Shown here in pieces: positions 53,893-63,823 of a DNA stretch of 64,000 bases (position 1 is the first letter of the stretch; every line of letters starts with the position of its first letter). The notes below the pieces were generated by a model. It saw nothing but the letters and a program-made list of their open reading frames with translations. It had not been told where the DNA came from and did no database searches. This DNA comes from Bog-532 sp963742865. GTDB lineage: Bacteria > Actinomycetota > Actinomycetes > Streptosporangiales > Streptosporangiaceae. Made by a program: the position numbers and the translations under genes. The stretch spans positions 62,001 through 126,000 of the forward strand of contig CAVUNW010000035.1 of NCBI GenBank assembly GCA_963742865.1. Direction: 5' to 3'.

Positions 53893-55227
53893 ATGATGGC
53901 TGATTCACCCCGTCCGGCCCGGGTCATCCGGCGTGCTAGAGGCCGCATCTCCCGCCCACACGGGCGCCTGCTGCGCACCAAGGCCGGCCTGGGCATCGCC
54001 GCCCTGGGCTGCACGGCCCTGGCCGCGTGCAGTTCGGCCGGCGCGAGCACCGGTCCGGTGACGCTGAACTTCTACCAGTACCCGGACACCTCGCCCGCGA
54101 CGAACACCGAAATCGCCAACTGCACCGCGCAGAGTCACGGTGCGTACAAGATCTCCTTCCAGCAGCTGCCCCAGGCGGCGGACGGCCAGCGCCAGCAGCT
54201 GGTCCGCCGGCTCGCGGCGCGCGACAGCACGATCGACATCATGGCGCTCGACGTCACCTGGGAGGCCGAGTTCGCCCAGGCCGGCTGGATCCTGCCGTGG
54301 ACCGGAAGCAACCGGGCGTCGGTGGTCAACGGGACGATCGTCCCGGCGCTGCAGACGGCGATATGGAAGGGCAAGCTGTACGCGGCCCCGGCCAACACCA
54401 ACACCCAGCTGCTTTGGTACCGCTCCGACCTGGTGCCGAACCCGCCCAAGACCTGGGCCCAGATGATCGCCGACGCCGAGCAGCTCGCCAAGCAGGGCAA
54501 GCCGCACTACATCGAGATCCAGGGCGCGCAGTACGAGGGCGCCACCGTCTGGTACAACACGATGGTGAACAGCGCGGGCGGCACGATCCTGAACCCGGAC
54601 GCCACCAAGGTCACCCTGAACGACCGCTCGGTCAAGGCGCTGTCGATCATGAAGCAGCTCGCGACCTCGACCGCCGCTGACCCCTCTCTCAACGTGCAGA
54701 TGGAAAACCAGAACCGGCTGGCGATGGAGACCGGGACGGCCGCGTTCGAGCTGAACTACCCGTTCGTGTATCCGGCCATGAAGGCCGACAACCCCAAGCT
54801 CTTCAAGGACTTCAAGTGGGCGCTGTACCCGTCGGTGAACCCGGGCGTGCCCGCCAAGGTCACGATCGGCGGCATCGACCTGGCGGTCAGCTCGTACTCC
54901 CAGCACCCGGCGCTCGCCTTCCAGGCCGCGCTCTGCCTGCGCGACCGGCAGAACCAGCTGATCGGCGCGACCGTCGGCGGCGTCCCGCCCACGATCGCCA
55001 GCCTGTATAACGACCCGAAGCTGTACCCCGACTACCCGTTCCACGCCGACATCCTGAAGGCGCTGCAGAACGCGAGCGTCCGGCCCAAGACGCCCGTGTA
55101 CCAGGTGGTGTCGATCGACATTTCGCACCTGGTCTCGCCGGCCGCCGGCATCAACCCCACCGGTACCACGAACGCGATGGCCAATAGGTTCAATAACGCA
55201 CTGCAATCGAAGGGCCTGGTCCCGTGA
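53893..55227 (+). CDS. Trehalose/disaccharide-type binding lipoprotein (LpqY-like)
   Basis: A 444-residue SBP_bac_1 protein. A long basic N-terminus leads to the lipobox L-A-A-C-S (cysteine about residue 45). Fold markers are L-N-F-Y-Q-Y-P-D, D-I-M-A-L-D-V-T-W-E-A-E-F-A-Q-A-G-W-I and Y-A-A-P-A-N-T-N-T-Q-L-L-W-Y-R, close to LpqY of the mycobacterial trehalose importer. First gene of a four-gene transporter (55271, 56229, 57086). The ligand is inferred. Start ATG 53893 or 53896. Confidence 0.88.
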   Translation: MMADSPRPARVIRRARGRISRPHGRLLRTKAGLGIAALGCTALAACSSAGASTGPVTLNFYQYPDTSPATNTEIANCTAQSHGAYKISFQQLPQAADGQRQQLVRRLAARDSTIDIMALDVTWEAEFAQAGWILPWTGSNRASVVNGTIVPALQTAIWKGKLYAAPANTNTQLLWYRSDLVPNPPKTWAQMIADAEQLAKQGKPHYIEIQGAQYEGATVWYNTMVNSAGGTILNPDATKVTLNDRSVKALSIMKQLATSTAADPSLNVQMENQNRLAMETGTAAFELNYPFVYPAMKADNPKLFKDFKWALYPSVNPGVPAKVTIGGIDLAVSSYSQHPALAFQAALCLRDRQNQLIGATVGGVPPTIASLYNDPKLYPDYPFHADILKALQNASVRPKTPVYQVVSIDISHLVSPAAGINPTGTTNAMANRFNNALQSKGLVP

Positions 55228-55270
55228 GCCGCCGGGGCCCGCGGCTGGCGACGAGGGAAGGAAGACGCCA

Positions 55271-56221
55271 ATGAGCGTGAACGCGGAAGTGGCGGCGGGC
55301 ACCGAGGCCGTCCAGGAACGACCACCGGGGCACAAGAAGCAACTGTCCGAGGGCGCGAGGGCCGAACGCCGGCTGGGCTGGCTGCTGTGCGCCCCGGCGG
55401 TGATCGTGATGCTGGGGGTGACCGGGTACCCGATCGTCTACGCTCTCTGGCTGTCCCTGGAGCGGTACAACCTGGAGCTCCCGCAGCAGATCAAGTTCAT
55501 CGGGTTCGCCAACTACGGCGCGGTGCTCTCGTCCCCGTACTGGTGGACGGCGCTGTGGGTGACCGTGATCATCACGGTGTTCTCGGTCGCCATCACGCTC
55601 GTCCTCGGCATGCTGCTGGCTCAGGTCATGTACCGGACCATCTTCGGCCGGGGCACCGTCCGCACCGTTGCGCTCATCCCGTACGGGATCGTGACGGTGG
55701 CCGCGGCCTACGGCTGGCAATACGCCTGGACACCCGGCGAGGGCTACCTGTCCGCCGCGTTCAACAACAGTGCCCCGCTGACCCAACAGGTATCGGCGAT
55801 CGCCGTCATCATCCTGGCGGAGATCTGGAAGACCACCCCGTTCATGGGCCTGCTTCTGCTCGCCGGGCTCTCGCTGGTCCCCGACGACCTGCTGAAGGCG
55901 GCGAAGGTGGACGGCGCGACCGCCTGGCAGCGGTTCACCAAGATCACGCTGCCGCTGATGAAACCGGCCATTCTGGTGGCGCTGCTGTTCCGGACGCTGG
56001 ACTCGTTCCGGATCTTCGACAACATCTACATCCTGACCGCCGGGGCCAACAACACCGGGTCGGTGTCGATCCTGGGCTACGACAACCTGTTCAACGCGCT
56101 GAACCTGGGCATCGGCTCGGCGATCTCGGTTCTCATCTTCATCTGCGTGGCCATCATCGCGATCATTTTCATCAAGGGCTTCGGGACCGCGGCCCCGGGC
56201 ACAGATTCGGGAAGCAGGTGA
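55271..56221 (+). CDS. Sugar ABC permease, SugA/MalF-like
   Basis: A 316-residue CUT1 permease with six membrane helices after a 40-residue cytosolic N-terminus. The EAA loop reads D-D-L-L-K-A-A-K-V-D-G-A-T-A-W-Q-R-F (about residues 206-223). Eight bp before the second permease. Confidence 0.92.
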   Translation: MSVNAEVAAGTEAVQERPPGHKKQLSEGARAERRLGWLLCAPAVIVMLGVTGYPIVYALWLSLERYNLELPQQIKFIGFANYGAVLSSPYWWTALWVTVIITVFSVAITLVLGMLLAQVMYRTIFGRGTVRTVALIPYGIVTVAAAYGWQYAWTPGEGYLSAAFNNSAPLTQQVSAIAVIILAEIWKTTPFMGLLLLAGLSLVPDDLLKAAKVDGATAWQRFTKITLPLMKPAILVALLFRTLDSFRIFDNIYILTAGANNTGSVSILGYDNLFNALNLGIGSAISVLIFICVAIIAIIFIKGFGTAAPGTDSGSR

Positions 56222-56228
56222 CCCGCCG

Positions 56229-57068
56229 ATGGCTGCCGTAACCACCACCCCCCGGCAGAAGGTCGGCTGGGGCGTCGCGAACTTCGTGGTCATCGCGCTG
56301 GCGCTGATCCCGGTGCTCTGGCTGGTCTCGCTGTCCTTCAAGACGCCCGCCGCGGTGCTCGACCCGTCGTTCGTGCCGAGCCAGTGGACCTGGGGGAACT
56401 ACTCGGGCATCCTGCATAGCTCGCAGTTCCTCCGGCCGCTGCTCAACTCGATCGGGATCGGCCTGATCTCCACGTTCATCGCCGTGCTGCTGGCCTCCAT
56501 GGCCGCGTACGCGGTCGCCCGGCTGGCGTTTCCCGGCAAGAGCGTGCTCATCGGGATGGCGCTGCTGATCGCGATCTTCCCGCAGATCTCGCTGATCACC
56601 CCGCTGTTCAGCATCGAGCGGGCGCTGGGCCTCTTCAACACCTGGCCGGGCCTGATCATCCCCTACGTCGCGTTCGGGCTGCCGCTGGGGATCTACATTC
56701 TGTCGGCGTTCTTCCGTGAGATTCCCTGGGAGCTGGAGAAGGCGGCCAAGATGGACGGCGCGACGCCGTTCCAGGCCTTTACCAGGGTCATCGCGCCGCT
56801 GGCCGCCCCGGGCATGGTCACCACGGCCATCCTGGTCTTCCTGGCCTGCTGGAACGACTTCCTGTTCGCGATCTCGTTCACCTCGACGACCGCCGCCCGG
56901 ACGGCGCCGGCCGCCATGCAGTACTTCAGCGGCGGCTCGGTGTTCACCATCCCGACCGGTCCCATCGCGGCCGCCGCGGTGGTCATCACCATCCCGATCA
57001 TCATCTTCGTGCTGTTCTTCCAGCGCCGGATCGTCGCTGGGCTGACATCAGGCGCGGTCAAGGGTTAA
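56229..57068 (+). CDS. Sugar ABC permease, SugB/MalG-like
   Basis: A 279-residue CUT1 permease with six helices and the EAA loop W-E-L-E-K-A-A-K-M-D-G-A-T-P-F-Q-A-F (about residues 170-187). Forms the channel with the SugA-like subunit. ATG 56229 directly follows the previous gene. Confidence 0.92.
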   Translation: MAAVTTTPRQKVGWGVANFVVIALALIPVLWLVSLSFKTPAAVLDPSFVPSQWTWGNYSGILHSSQFLRPLLNSIGIGLISTFIAVLLASMAAYAVARLAFPGKSVLIGMALLIAIFPQISLITPLFSIERALGLFNTWPGLIIPYVAFGLPLGIYILSAFFREIPWELEKAAKMDGATPFQAFTRVIAPLAAPGMVTTAILVFLACWNDFLFAISFTSTTAARTAPAAMQYFSGGSVFTIPTGPIAAAAVVITIPIIIFVLFFQRRIVAGLTSGAVKG

Positions 57069-57085
57069 TGGACTAGGGAGACACA

Positions 57086-58391
57086 GTGGCTGAAATCGTT
57101 CTGGACAATGTGACCAAGCGCTTCCCGGACGGGGCGCTCGCGGTCGACAAGATCAGCCTGGACATCGCCGACGGCGAGTTCGTCATCCTGGTCGGCCCCT
57201 CCGGCTGCGGCAAGTCCACCACACTGAACATGATCGCCGGCCTGGAGGACATCACCGCGGGCGAACTCCGCATCGGCGGCAAGGTGATGAACAACGCGGC
57301 GCCCAAGGACCGTGACATCGCCATGGTCTTCCAGAGCTACGCCCTCTACCCGCACATGACCGTGCGGGAGAACATGGGCTTCGCGCTCAAGCTGGCCAAG
57401 ACGCCGCAGAACGTCATCGACGAGAAGGTCAATGAGGCGGCCCGGGTGCTCGACCTGACCCAGCATCTGGACCGCGCCGGCCAACCTGTCCGGCGGCCAG
57501 CGGCAGCGGGTGGCGATGGGCCGGGCGATCGTCCGGGACCCGGCGGCGTTCCTGATGGACGAGCCGCTGTCCAACCTGGACGCGAAGCTGCGCGTGCAGA
57601 TGCGGACCGAGGTGTCCCGGCTGCAGCGACGGCTGGGCACGACCACCGTCTACGTCACGCACGACCAGACCGAGGCGATGACCCTGGGCGACCGCGTCGC
57701 GGTCATGCGCTCCGGCCTCCTGCAGCAGGTCGGCTCGCCGCAGGAACTGTACGACCGGCCGCGCAACCTGTTCGTGGCCGGCTTTATCGGGTCACCCGCG
57801 ATGAACTTCATGCCCGGCGTCGTCGAGGACAGCACGCTGCGCACGCCGCTGGGCGACGTGCCGCTGGCCGGCCGCCTCGGCCGGGCCCTGGAGCAGGCCC
57901 ACGCGCCGCGGGACCTGATCGTCGGCATCCGCCCGGAGGAATTCCAGGACGCCGCGCTGGTCCCGGCCGACCAGCGCAGCAGCGGGATCACCTTCCGCGC
58001 CACCATTGACGTGCTGGAGTCGCTGGGCGCGGACGTGTTCGTCTACTTCACCAGGGAATTCGGCAACGAGGTGAGCGCCGCGGAACTGCGGGAACTCGCC
58101 GAGGACTCCGGGAGCGCGGACACCGGCGCGAGCGGGGACACGATGGTCGCCCGGCTCGACACCGAAACCCACGCCGCGGAGGGGCAGGAGTCCGAACTGT
58201 GGGCCGACCTGCGATCCGTGCACGTGTTCAACCCGGCCGACGGGAGCAACATCACCCTGGACTACGGTCCGGACCGGGCCGTGGGCGGCAGCGCCCCAGC
58301 GGCCAGCCCGGCGGCCGACACCAGCCGCGGGGAGAGCGGGACGACTGACAGCACGGACGCGCAGGCCGGCCCCGGAACGGGAGTCATCTGA
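57086..58391 (+). CDS. Sugar ABC ATPase, SugC/MsmX-like, one frameshift
   Basis: ATPase of the importer, about 435 residues. Walker A G-P-S-G-C-G-K-S-T lies in the first frame. Near 57480 one base is missing, and the rest reads in the frame containing N-L-S-G-G-Q-R-Q-R-V-A-M-G-R-A, Walker B F-L-M-D-E-P-L-S-N-L-D and V-T-H-D-Q-T-E-A-M-T. A C-terminal TOBE-like regulatory region follows, with an unusual 45-residue Ala/Thr/Asp tail. GTG 57086 follows GGGAGACAC. The 3' end overlaps the convergent ParB-like gene by 8 nt. Confidence 0.88.
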
Positions 58392-59226
58392 CTTCCCGAC
58401 GGAGCCGCTCGATCACCTCGTCGTTCCACTCGTGGGTGCGCATGAGGCGGTAACGCTGGCTGGCGACGCGCATGTACGCTTCGGCGTCCGTGCCCGGGCC
58501 GATCAGGTCAGCAGCCCGCAGCATGCGCACCACGGGGGTGAATTCCGTCGTGAACCACCGCCGGGCGATCTGCTCACGGGTGAAGTACCGGCGCTCCGCC
58601 TGGATATACCGGAAGCCCCAGGCCTCCACGTTTTCCCCCAGCTCGGCGTAGGACCAGGGATCGGTGCAGGTGAGCTTGGCGTAGGCCGCCTCCGGCAGCG
58701 GCACGCGGTCCATGAAGATGCGCTGGTAGCTCTTCATCAGCAGGTCGCGGCGGCCCCGGATGCCCTGGGCGGGGACCTGGGTCAGCACCTGGGTCACGTA
58801 GGCGTCGATGGTGCGCTGCCCGGTGGCCATGGCGATCGAGACCCGGTGGTGGCCGTCCTGGACGAAGTACAGGTCACCCACCTGGTACACCTCGATGGGC
58901 GGGATCGATTCGCCGCGCCGCTGGGCCAGCGCCAGCCGTTCCCAGCGCTCCCGGACCCGTCCTGAGGTCGGCCGGAAGCGCCGGTCGAAGTCGCGCCGGG
59001 CCTCGACGCTGCCCACCACCGCATCCAGCTTGATCGTCCGGAGCCCGAGGTGGCCTTCGCCGCGGAAGCCGAGCGCGGCGACGACCTCGTCGTACGGCAG
59101 GATCAGGCTGATGTCGTCCGGGCTCCGCCGGAGCCGGCCCGCGAGCCGGGACAGCACCTGGCGGCGGCGGGCCCGCATGAAGTCGTTCTCCACGTCGGCG
59201 CGCGGGAACCCGGTGTCAGCACGCAT
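58384..59226 (-). CDS. ParB/sulfiredoxin-fold-like protein
   Basis: A 280-residue protein with the ParB-N/sulfiredoxin-type motif: I-P-P-I-E-V-Y-Q-V-G-D-L-Y-F-V-Q-D-G-H-H-R-V-S-I (about residues 105-128), where D-G-H-H-R resembles the CTP/ATP-handling box. No HTH is obvious and the C-terminal 100 residues are family-specific. Often annotated as ParB-like in actinomycetes but not the chromosomal ParB. Start ATG 59226 overlaps the metallophosphoesterase stop by 11 nt. Confidence 0.75.
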   Translation of the reverse strand: MRADTGFPRADVENDFMRARRRQVLSRLAGRLRRSPDDISLILPYDEVVAALGFRGEGHLGLRTIKLDAVVGSVEARRDFDRRFRPTSGRVRERWERLALAQRRGESIPPIEVYQVGDLYFVQDGHHRVSIAMATGQRTIDAYVTQVLTQVPAQGIRGRRDLLMKSYQRIFMDRVPLPEAAYAKLTCTDPWSYAELGENVEAWGFRYIQAERRYFTREQIARRWFTTEFTPVVRMLRAADLIGPGTDAEAYMRVASQRYRLMRTHEWNDEVIERLRREVR

Positions 59227-59959
59227 GACGGCGCCCCGGGATGATCTCGGCCGGCTCGCGGCCGGGGCCCAGCTCGAACAGGTGCCAGCCGGTGACGTTG
59301 CGGATCGTGGTATGGCCGAGCCGCAGCGGCGGCGGCGTCGCACCGTACGGGTGCACATGACCGTGCAGCAGAACGGGCGTTCCCAGCGCGGCGATCAGCG
59401 CCCGGTAGCAGCCGAAGCCGCGGTGCACGGGGTCGTCGCCGTCTCCCGCGCCGCGTGGCGGGGCGTGCGTGAGCAGGACATCGACGCCGCGCTTGTCCCG
59501 CAGCCGGCGCCAGGTGGCCCGCCGGCGCAGGGCCCGCGCCCGGCGGCTCTGCTGCCACTCGGTGTACTGATTGGGCCCCTCGCGGTAACGCAGGCAGCCG
59601 CCCAGGCCAGCGATCCGGAGGCCGCCGGCGTCGACGACCCGGCCGTCGGCGTTGATCGCCCCGGACGGCCACGGCGGCCGGGCCGGGAAACCGGCCCGGG
59701 TGATGAGCCCGGTCCGGGAGACGCGGTACCCGGACTGGTCCGGGTCGTGGTTGCCGGGCACGAAGACGAGCGGCACGTCGAGCGCGTTCATCAGCGCGCC
59801 AAGATACTGCGCGGGCAGGTCGCCGCAGGCCACGATCAGCTCAGCGGATCGCGCCGGGCTCACGTTGGCCAGCAGCCCCTCGTCCACCTCATCGGAGACG
59901 GCCAGCACACGGACGCCGCCGCCGGGGCGGCGGCCGGCCCGCTCGGCAGGGCGACGCAT
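59216..59959 (-). CDS. Calcineurin-like metallophosphoesterase
   Basis: A 247-residue two-metal phosphoesterase: A-C-G-D-L (metal), P-G-N-H-D-P (catalytic, about residues 68-73), L-L-T-H-A-P-P and L-H-G-H-V-H-P (C-terminal metal motif). The usual N-terminal D-x-H is altered to S-D-E-V-D, so one metal site may differ. The substrate is unknown. In an operon with the ParB-like gene and the 59960 gene. Confidence 0.88.
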   Translation of the reverse strand: MRRPAERAGRRPGGGVRVLAVSDEVDEGLLANVSPARSAELIVACGDLPAQYLGALMNALDVPLVFVPGNHDPDQSGYRVSRTGLITRAGFPARPPWPSGAINADGRVVDAGGLRIAGLGGCLRYREGPNQYTEWQQSRRARALRRRATWRRLRDKRGVDVLLTHAPPRGAGDGDDPVHRGFGCYRALIAALGTPVLLHGHVHPYGATPPPLRLGHTTIRNVTGWHLFELGPGREPAEIIPGRRHAC

Positions 59960-60353
59960 TCAGCGCACTGCCGGGTCGCGGACATCCAGCCCGTGCTCCC
60001 GGAGGGCGGCCTCCGCCCGGTAGATCTCCGCTTGCCGGGCCTGGTCACCGCCGGCCGGCGGCCTGACCCCGAACCGCTGGCACGCGCTGCGCAGCGTGTC
60101 GAGGTACGCGCCGCGCAGCGCCAGTAGGTGATGCCGTTTGGCGGTGCCGCCGGGCTGGTTCTCGGTCGCCTCGAGCTCGGCCCGCAGCCGCCGCAGCCGG
60201 GCCACGACCCGGTCGACCGGCTCGGCCGGCTGCGGCCAGGCTCCGGTCGTGGAGCGCGCTGAGCCGGCGGCAAAGGCGCACGGCGACCAGGATCGCGCCC
60301 CCGGCCAGGGTCGGGAGCAGCACGGCGAACGCCAGCAGCGCGAGCTTGCCCAT
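59960..60353 (-). CDS. Membrane-anchored coiled-coil protein, one frameshift
   Basis: The N-terminal frame from ATG 60353 gives a membrane helix (L-L-A-F-A-V-L-L-P-T-L-A-G-G). Near 60240 it must shift to join V-A-R-L-R-R-L-R-A-E-L-E-A-T-E-N and the conserved R-G-A-Y-L-D-T-L-R-S-A-C-Q-R-F-G-V, ending A-L-R-E-H-G-L-D-V-R-D. Similar small proteins accompany this operon in other actinomycetes (recalled). Function unknown. Stop abuts the metallophosphoesterase start. Confidence 0.65.
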
Positions 60354-60466
60354 GTCGTTAAGTGTCGGCCCGGCGGGCGCGCCCACGCAAGCCGCGGCCG
60401 GAAGGCGAGCCGGCGGATAGCCGGGCCAGCACGCCGTCGAGCCTCATGCTGGCCGTCTTCGCCCCG

Positions 60467-61522
60467 CTAGCCGGGGATCTCTACCCGCGCCAGGCCCGGG
60501 GATAGCCGCTGGCCCGCGGCGGCGCGGGCCAGATGGGCCCGGACGCGGCCGAAATAGAAGATCGCCGCGACCAGCCCCACGCCTATAGGGGCGCCGAGCA
60601 ACAGCAGAGCGAGCAGCGGCTTCTTCCGGTAGCCGGCCGCATTCCACACCGATTCCGGGCGGACCGAGCCGTCGAGCAGGGCCCACAGCGGCATGCCGAC
60701 AACGACGACGACGGCCAGGATGACGGCCAGCGGGATGGCGCCGACGCCGACGAGCTTCAGCGCCGTGCCCAGCAGCACGACCGCCAGCAGCGGGCGGAGC
60801 AGCAGGTTCGTGCCGCGGGCCGAGATCAGCGACCCGATGATCACACCCGGGATGCTGCCGATCGCGATCGCCGCCGTCAGCCCGGCGTGCAGGTTCCCGA
60901 AGGCAGCCTGCGCCACCGCGGCGGAGCCGACGAGCGGCATCGACTGGACGATGTCGGTGCCGACCAGCCGGCGCATGGACAGAGCGGGATACGCCAGCAT
61001 CAGCAGCACGATCATCAGCGAGCCGGACCCGACCGACGTGATGCCGACGAGCAGCCCCCCGACCACGCCGATGGCCACCGTCAGCGTACGTTTCACGGGG
61101 AACATCGTGTCCTCGCCGGCCGTATCCGCCGGCTCCCGCCGCGCCCGGGCACTGTCCAGCAGCAGGCGGACGATCAGTGCGGCCGACGCGATCAGCAGCG
61201 CGGCGCCCATCGCGTACTCCAGCCGCTGCTGCAGCACCTTCCCCGAGCCGAGCGCGTGGTCGATGAAGACCCCGGCGAACGCGGCGGGCACGGAGCCGAT
61301 CGACAGCCACAGCACCAGGCCGGTGTGGACGGTGCCGCGGCGGAAGTGAATCGCGCCGCCGAACGGCTTCATGATCGCCGACGCGACGATGTCGCTGGAA
61401 ACGGCCGCGCTGGGAGCCACCCCGAAGGCCAAGATGAGGATCGGCGTCATCAGCGCCCCGCCGCCCGCCCCGGTGAGCCCGACGAGAATACCGACGATGA
61501 ACCCGGCGAAAACGATGTGCAT
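60467..61522 (-). CDS. TauE/SafE-family anion exporter
   Basis: A 351-residue membrane protein with about eight helices and the two characteristic repeats: G-I-L-V-G-L-T-G-A-G-G-G-A-L-M-T-P (residues 11-27) and G-L-L-V-G-I-T-S-V-G-S-G-S-L-M-I. The family moves sulfite, organosulfonates or related anions. A hydrophilic insert lies near residues 125-140. No sulfur genes adjacent. Confidence 0.9.
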   Translation of the reverse strand: MHIVFAGFIVGILVGLTGAGGGALMTPILILAFGVAPSAAVSSDIVASAIMKPFGGAIHFRRGTVHTGLVLWLSIGSVPAAFAGVFIDHALGSGKVLQQRLEYAMGAALLIASAALIVRLLLDSARARREPADTAGEDTMFPVKRTLTVAIGVVGGLLVGITSVGSGSLMIVLLMLAYPALSMRRLVGTDIVQSMPLVGSAAVAQAAFGNLHAGLTAAIAIGSIPGVIIGSLISARGTNLLLRPLLAVVLLGTALKLVGVGAIPLAVILAVVVVVGMPLWALLDGSVRPESVWNAAGYRKKPLLALLLLGAPIGVGLVAAIFYFGRVRAHLARAAAGQRLSPGLARVEIPG

Positions 61523-61720
61523 ACGCGGAGGGCCCTATCTCACTTTTCCGGCTCAAATGGACGACTATCGTCGGGTCAACTTACCCGGCATCCGGCTCCG
61601 CATCCACCCGTGCGCGCGGCCAGGGCCGGTCAGCGTCCGCGCCGGGCCGGGGCCCTGGTCAGGCGCGGCAGAACCGAAATGAGCCCGGAAAATAAGCCGG
61701 GAAATAAGCCCGGACAGCAG

Positions 61721-62530
61721 TCAGCTCGGTACCGTCATGCGGCCCGCGCTGCCGTCATCCGCCCGGCGTGGCGGCGGCTCCGGGCCGCCGCCCGCCCACA
61801 GTTCCCTGATCCCCATGAACATCAGATAGGGCACGAGGTCGGTGGACCGGCGGATCACCCAGGCGGTGCCCTTGGTGGCCATCCAGCCGGCCTGAGCGAG
61901 ACGGGTGGGTGGCGGGCTGGACGGCTCGGGCTCCGGGCGGGCCCCGAGCGGCAGCCCCGCCGCCGCCAGCCGGTCGTGGAAACGTCCGGCGATCAGGCGA
62001 TGGCCGCGCTCACTCGGATGCAGCCGGTCCACGCTCCACATCCGGGGGTCGTAGGTCTCCGGATCGCCGGCGGCGTCGAACACCAGCGTCCCGAGGCGAT
62101 CGGCGAGATCGTCTACCACCGCGTTCACCGCGTGAATGCGGCGGACGAGCGGGCGCGACAGCGCCGGCGGCAGGCCGAGCATGAGGCCTGGATCCGGCAG
62201 GCGCATCGTCAGTACCTCGGCACCGGCCGAGCGCAGCGCTCCCATCGTGTGCTCGGCCGCCCGCGCGAACCGGGGCGGGTCAAAGCTGGCGCGCAGCGTG
62301 TCGTTGATCCCCACGATCACACTGGCAATGTCGGGCCGCAGTTCCAGGGCCCGTGGCAGCTGGTCACGCTCCACGTCCGCCGCGCGGGCGCCGGCGGTGG
62401 CCAGATTGTGCAGCCGCGGCTCGGGCATTCCCTCGGCGAGCAGAGCCGCCCAGCCGCGCCAGGTCCGTCCCGGTGCCGGGTCGCCGATGCCGAGCGTGAT
62501 CGAGTCGCCGAGGGCCGCGAACGTGGTCAT
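61721..62530 (-). CDS. SGNH/GDSL-family hydrolase
   Basis: A 269-residue esterase/lipase-fold enzyme: G-D-S-I (Ser about residue 9), G-I-N-D (block III, about 73-76), and S-V-D-R-L-H-P-S-E-R-G-H (Asp/His). No signal peptide; a C-terminal amphipathic tail is Pro-rich. It lies 7 bp downstream of the glycosyltransferase and probably acts with it, for example removing acyl groups from a glycan or lipid; this is inferred. Confidence 0.88.
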   Translation of the reverse strand: MTTFAALGDSITLGIGDPAPGRTWRGWAALLAEGMPEPRLHNLATAGARAADVERDQLPRALELRPDIASVIVGINDTLRASFDPPRFARAAEHTMGALRSAGAEVLTMRLPDPGLMLGLPPALSRPLVRRIHAVNAVVDDLADRLGTLVFDAAGDPETYDPRMWSVDRLHPSERGHRLIAGRFHDRLAAAGLPLGARPEPEPSSPPPTRLAQAGWMATKGTAWVIRRSTDLVPYLMFMGIRELWAGGGPEPPPRRADDGSAGRMTVPS

Positions 62531-62537
62531 GCGCGCC

Positions 62538-63674
62538 TCACGCCGCCGCCTGCCGCCCAGCCCGGGCCGGGCCCAGGACAGCCTCGTAGTGACCGATCAG
62601 CGCGTCGCCGATCGCGGGCCAGTCCCGGGTCAGCACTTTCTGCCGGGCGGCCCGGCCCTGCTGCGCGCGCAGCCCGGGATCGGCGGCCAGCCGCGCCACC
62701 GCCGCCGCCAGCGCGGGCGCGTCCCCCGGCGGGACAAGAAATCCGGTGACCCCGTGGTCGACCAGATCCAGCGGGCCGCCGGCGGCCGGCGCGACGACCG
62801 GCACCCCCGACGCCGCCGCCTCCTGCAGCGTCTGCCCGAACGTCTCGTGCGGTCCGCTGTGCACGAATACGTCCAGGCTGGCGTAGGTCCGCGCGAGCTG
62901 CTCACCCCGTTGCTCCCCCAGGAAGATGGCCGACGGCATCCGCTCACGCAGCGCAGCCGCGGCCGGCCCTCCGCCCACCACGACCAGGCGCACGCCGGGC
63001 AGTTCGGCTACCGGGGCCAGCAGGTCGACCCGCTTCTCGGTGGCCAGCCGGCCGACGTACCCGGCGAGCACCTCACCACCGGCGGCCAGTTGCCGCCGCA
63101 GGCCGGCGGATCGCTTGCCGGGGAGGAAACGCGCCAGGTCGACCCCGCGCCCCCACAGCCACATCCGCTCGAACCCGTGCGCCCGGAGCTGTGTCAGGGC
63201 CGCGGTGGACGGTACCAGGGTGCGTTCGGCGGCGTTGTGGATGCGGCGGAGCCAGCGCCAGGCGGCCGCCTCACCCGCGCCGTGCCAGCCGTAGGCGCGG
63301 GCGTAGGCCGGGATGTCGGTCTGGTACACCGCGATCGCCGGCAGGCCGAGATGACGGGCGACGGTGCTGCCCGTCGCGCCCAGGAAAACCGGGCTCGCCA
63401 GGTGCACCAGTTCTGTGCCGTGGCGGGCCAGGGCGCTGGGCACCGCCCGGCTCGGCAGGCCGAGGCGAAAGCCCGGGTAACCGGGCAGGGACATGGACGG
63501 TACCCGCTCGACCGGGTACGGGAACGGGCCGGCCGGGTGGCTCCCACCGGGCTCGGGAGCCACGATGAGCGGCTGATGGCCACGGTGGACGAGGTGCTCG
63601 GCCATGTGCAGGACACAGTTGGCCACGCCGTTAAGGTCGGGTGCGAACGATTCCGTGATGATCGCGATCCGCAT
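62538..63674 (-). CDS. GT4-family glycosyltransferase, mannosyltransferase-like
   Basis: A 378-residue GT-B enzyme. N-terminal R-I-A-I-I-T-E-S-F-A-P-D-L-N-G-V-A; donor site L-A-G-Y-V-G-R-L-A-T-E-K-R-V-D-L-L then H-S-G-P-H-E-T-F-G-Q-T-L-Q-E-A-A-A-S-G (E-x7-E type). The pattern resembles GDP-mannose-dependent MgtA/PimB-like enzymes of actinobacterial lipoglycans. Start at 63674 puts the conserved first strand at residue 2. Confidence 0.88.
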   Translation of the reverse strand: MRIAIITESFAPDLNGVANCVLHMAEHLVHRGHQPLIVAPEPGGSHPAGPFPYPVERVPSMSLPGYPGFRLGLPSRAVPSALARHGTELVHLASPVFLGATGSTVARHLGLPAIAVYQTDIPAYARAYGWHGAGEAAAWRWLRRIHNAAERTLVPSTAALTQLRAHGFERMWLWGRGVDLARFLPGKRSAGLRRQLAAGGEVLAGYVGRLATEKRVDLLAPVAELPGVRLVVVGGGPAAAALRERMPSAIFLGEQRGEQLARTYASLDVFVHSGPHETFGQTLQEAAASGVPVVAPAAGGPLDLVDHGVTGFLVPPGDAPALAAAVARLAADPGLRAQQGRAARQKVLTRDWPAIGDALIGHYEAVLGPARAGRQAAA

Positions 63675-63755
63675 GCTCACAAGGTGAAACACGTGCATGC
63701 CGCAACCGGTCACAACGCCCTTACGGACACGCGAACTGTAGGTGACATCTCACCC

Positions 63756-63779
63756 GGACCGCGGCCCCGGCCGCGGTCC
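63756..63779 (-). terminator. Hairpin terminator
   Basis: GGACCGCGG-CCCCGG-CCGCGGTCC, a perfect 9-bp stem just 3' of the partial gene ending at 63824. Confidence 0.65.
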
Positions 63780-63780
63780 C

Positions 63781-63799
63781 GGCCCGCGGCGCGCGGGCC
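63781..63799 (-). terminator. Second hairpin of tandem terminator
   Basis: GGCCCGCG-GCG-CGCGGGCC, an 8-bp stem directly beside the first. Confidence 0.6.
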
Positions 63800-63823
63800 A
63801 GACGACGGCGGCGCCCCCGCGGC

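Noticed and set aside
53390..53908. 172-codon minus-strand frame upstream of the LpqY-like gene
   Set aside because: No family, no ribosome-binding site, and it runs through the probable promoter region.
60533..62749. 738-codon plus-strand frame over the TauE and SGNH genes
   Set aside because: Asp/Arg/Gln-rich translation antisense to two clear genes.
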